Of a stretch of 64,000 nucleotides of DNA, positions 63,251 through 64,000 are shown piece after piece. The stretch spans positions 42,164,722 to 42,228,721 of the forward strand of contig CM060199.1 in NCBI GenBank assembly GCA_030562195.1, written 5' to 3'. The position numbers and the translations under genes are program-made. The notes beneath the pieces were generated by a model that saw only the letters and a program-made list of their open reading frames with translations, had not been told where the DNA came from and searched no databases. Position 1 is the first letter of the stretch; each line of letters starts with the position of its first letter. The stretch is from Nipponacmea schrenckii (Eukaryota; Mollusca; Gastropoda; Lottiidae).

Positions 63251-63660
63251 GCAAAAATGCGAAAGCGAAATTCAAAAATCGACTTCCAATGTTTTGTTGC
63301 AATTTTTATGTTCTTTCATTTGACACCAAAATTATCTCAATCGGACAAGCCATAATGTTTGAATTAAATTCGCTCAATTTCAGAAAAATCAAAATGGCGG
63401 CGAAAGTTGCGCATGCGGCCTTGATTTTATTTTCTTCGTTTTTTTGTATGGCTAATGGCTACCCGATGAAACAAGTTTGAATCTCATACATTAATAAAAT
63501 CGGAAGTTATTAAACCAGACGTAAAACTCCATTTTTTGACGCAAAAATTTTGACCTACTTTTTGAAAATCATTTCGTGGGCTTCTTATGCTCAATTTTTT
63601 TTAGATGAATCGCACTAAAAACAACAAAGTTGCAAAAAATTGCAAAATACGGCTAAAAAA
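63251..63660. other. Repeat-rich spacer
   Basis: Contains CAAAATGGCGGCGAAAG, inverted relative to 43130-43180. No gene. Confidence 0.5.
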
Positions 63661-63669
63661 TGTGTGCAA

Positions 63670-64000
63670 CGAATTTTTATACGCCCACATGGAAATGTGG
63701 ACGTATATTGCCGTCGCCCCTGTCCGTCCGTCCGTCGGTCCGTCCACATTTGTTGTATCCACGATAGAGGCTACAGTTTTTATCCGATCTTAATGAAACT
63801 TGGTATACATGTATATATTGATGATATCTCGGTCAAGTTCGAAAATGGAAATTATCGCATGAACGTTTTTTGAGTTATTGCACTTGACTTAGTAAAAACG
63901 CGTCAAATTTGGGTTGTATCCACAATAGAGGCTACAGTTTTTATCTGATCTTAATGAAACTTGGTATACATGTATATATTGATGATATCTCTGTCAAGTT
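63670..64000 (+). repeat. Pearl-like element head, runs off the window
   Basis: TATACGCCCACATGGAAATG with hairpin CCACAT-ATGTGG, GACGTATATTGCC, a CCGTCCGTCCGTCGGTCC microsatellite, then two units of 161 bp starting GTTGTATCCAC (63752, 63913). Same architecture as 43495-45356 but a different unit sequence. Confidence 0.82.

Overview
This is a eukaryotic, AT-rich, intron-bearing genomic window, most likely from a mollusc and probably a bivalve. The reasons are GT-AG spliced exons of an animal SLC17 transporter, animal-type transposon families (piggyBac, BEL/Pao, I-clade and CR1/L2-like LINEs, Merlin, MULE/FLYWCH), and dispersed tandem-repeat elements with a TATACGCCCAC head and a CCGT microsatellite of the kind I associate with bivalve 'pearl'-type elements. 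The species cannot be fixed from the sequence. I see no bacterial genes, tRNA, rRNA or CRISPR.

Layout. 0.2-9.5 kb: a YqaJ-exonuclease-like gene split by an I-clade LINE (504-9063), which is itself split by a dead piggyBac (PB-A, 1241-4213). 10.7-13.7 kb: a FLYWCH/MULE transposase relic interrupted by a TTAA-flanked element, then a two-exon unknown relic. 14.3-18.1 kb: a truncated phospholipase-A2-like fragment abutting a foldback element, in which two inverted arms of ~170-bp tandem units flank a Merlin-like transposase. 18.7-46.1 kb: the one convincing host gene, an SLC17-family (sialin/VGLUT-like) transporter. Its eleven inferred exons keep one reading frame (1,596 nt, 531 codons plus stop). 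Intron 3 (13.6 kb) holds a pearl-like element, split by BEL-1, whose LTR is split by BEL-2 (TSD TCAAC), whose gag is split by a short TTAA element. Intron 7 holds PB-B (one premature stop). Intron 8 holds a 1.85-kb pearl-like array. 47.3-52.5 kb: a 48-bp minisatellite and a decayed transposase-like gene, split by PB-C (47951-51684), which encodes an uninterrupted 579-residue transposase and is flanked by ATAA rather than TTAA. 54.1-62 kb: the left end of PB-D, then a PLA2-like/retroviral-type integrase fusion, an adenain-like protease and a coiled-coil fibre-like protein (Polinton/adintovirus-like module), interrupted by a minus-strand CR1/L2-like LINE. 62-64 kb: mollusc-type tandem repeats running off the window.

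How the parts work together: apart from the SLC17 gene the window is a stratified transposon landscape, and the insertion order can be read from target-site duplications. Nearly all element ORFs are broken. The exception with full coding capacity is PB-C; PB-B has a single nonsense codon and the integrase fusion a single nonsense codon. The BEL-2 LTR pair differs mainly by single-base homopolymer indels rather than substitutions, so some frameshifts listed here may be sequence errors instead of old mutations.
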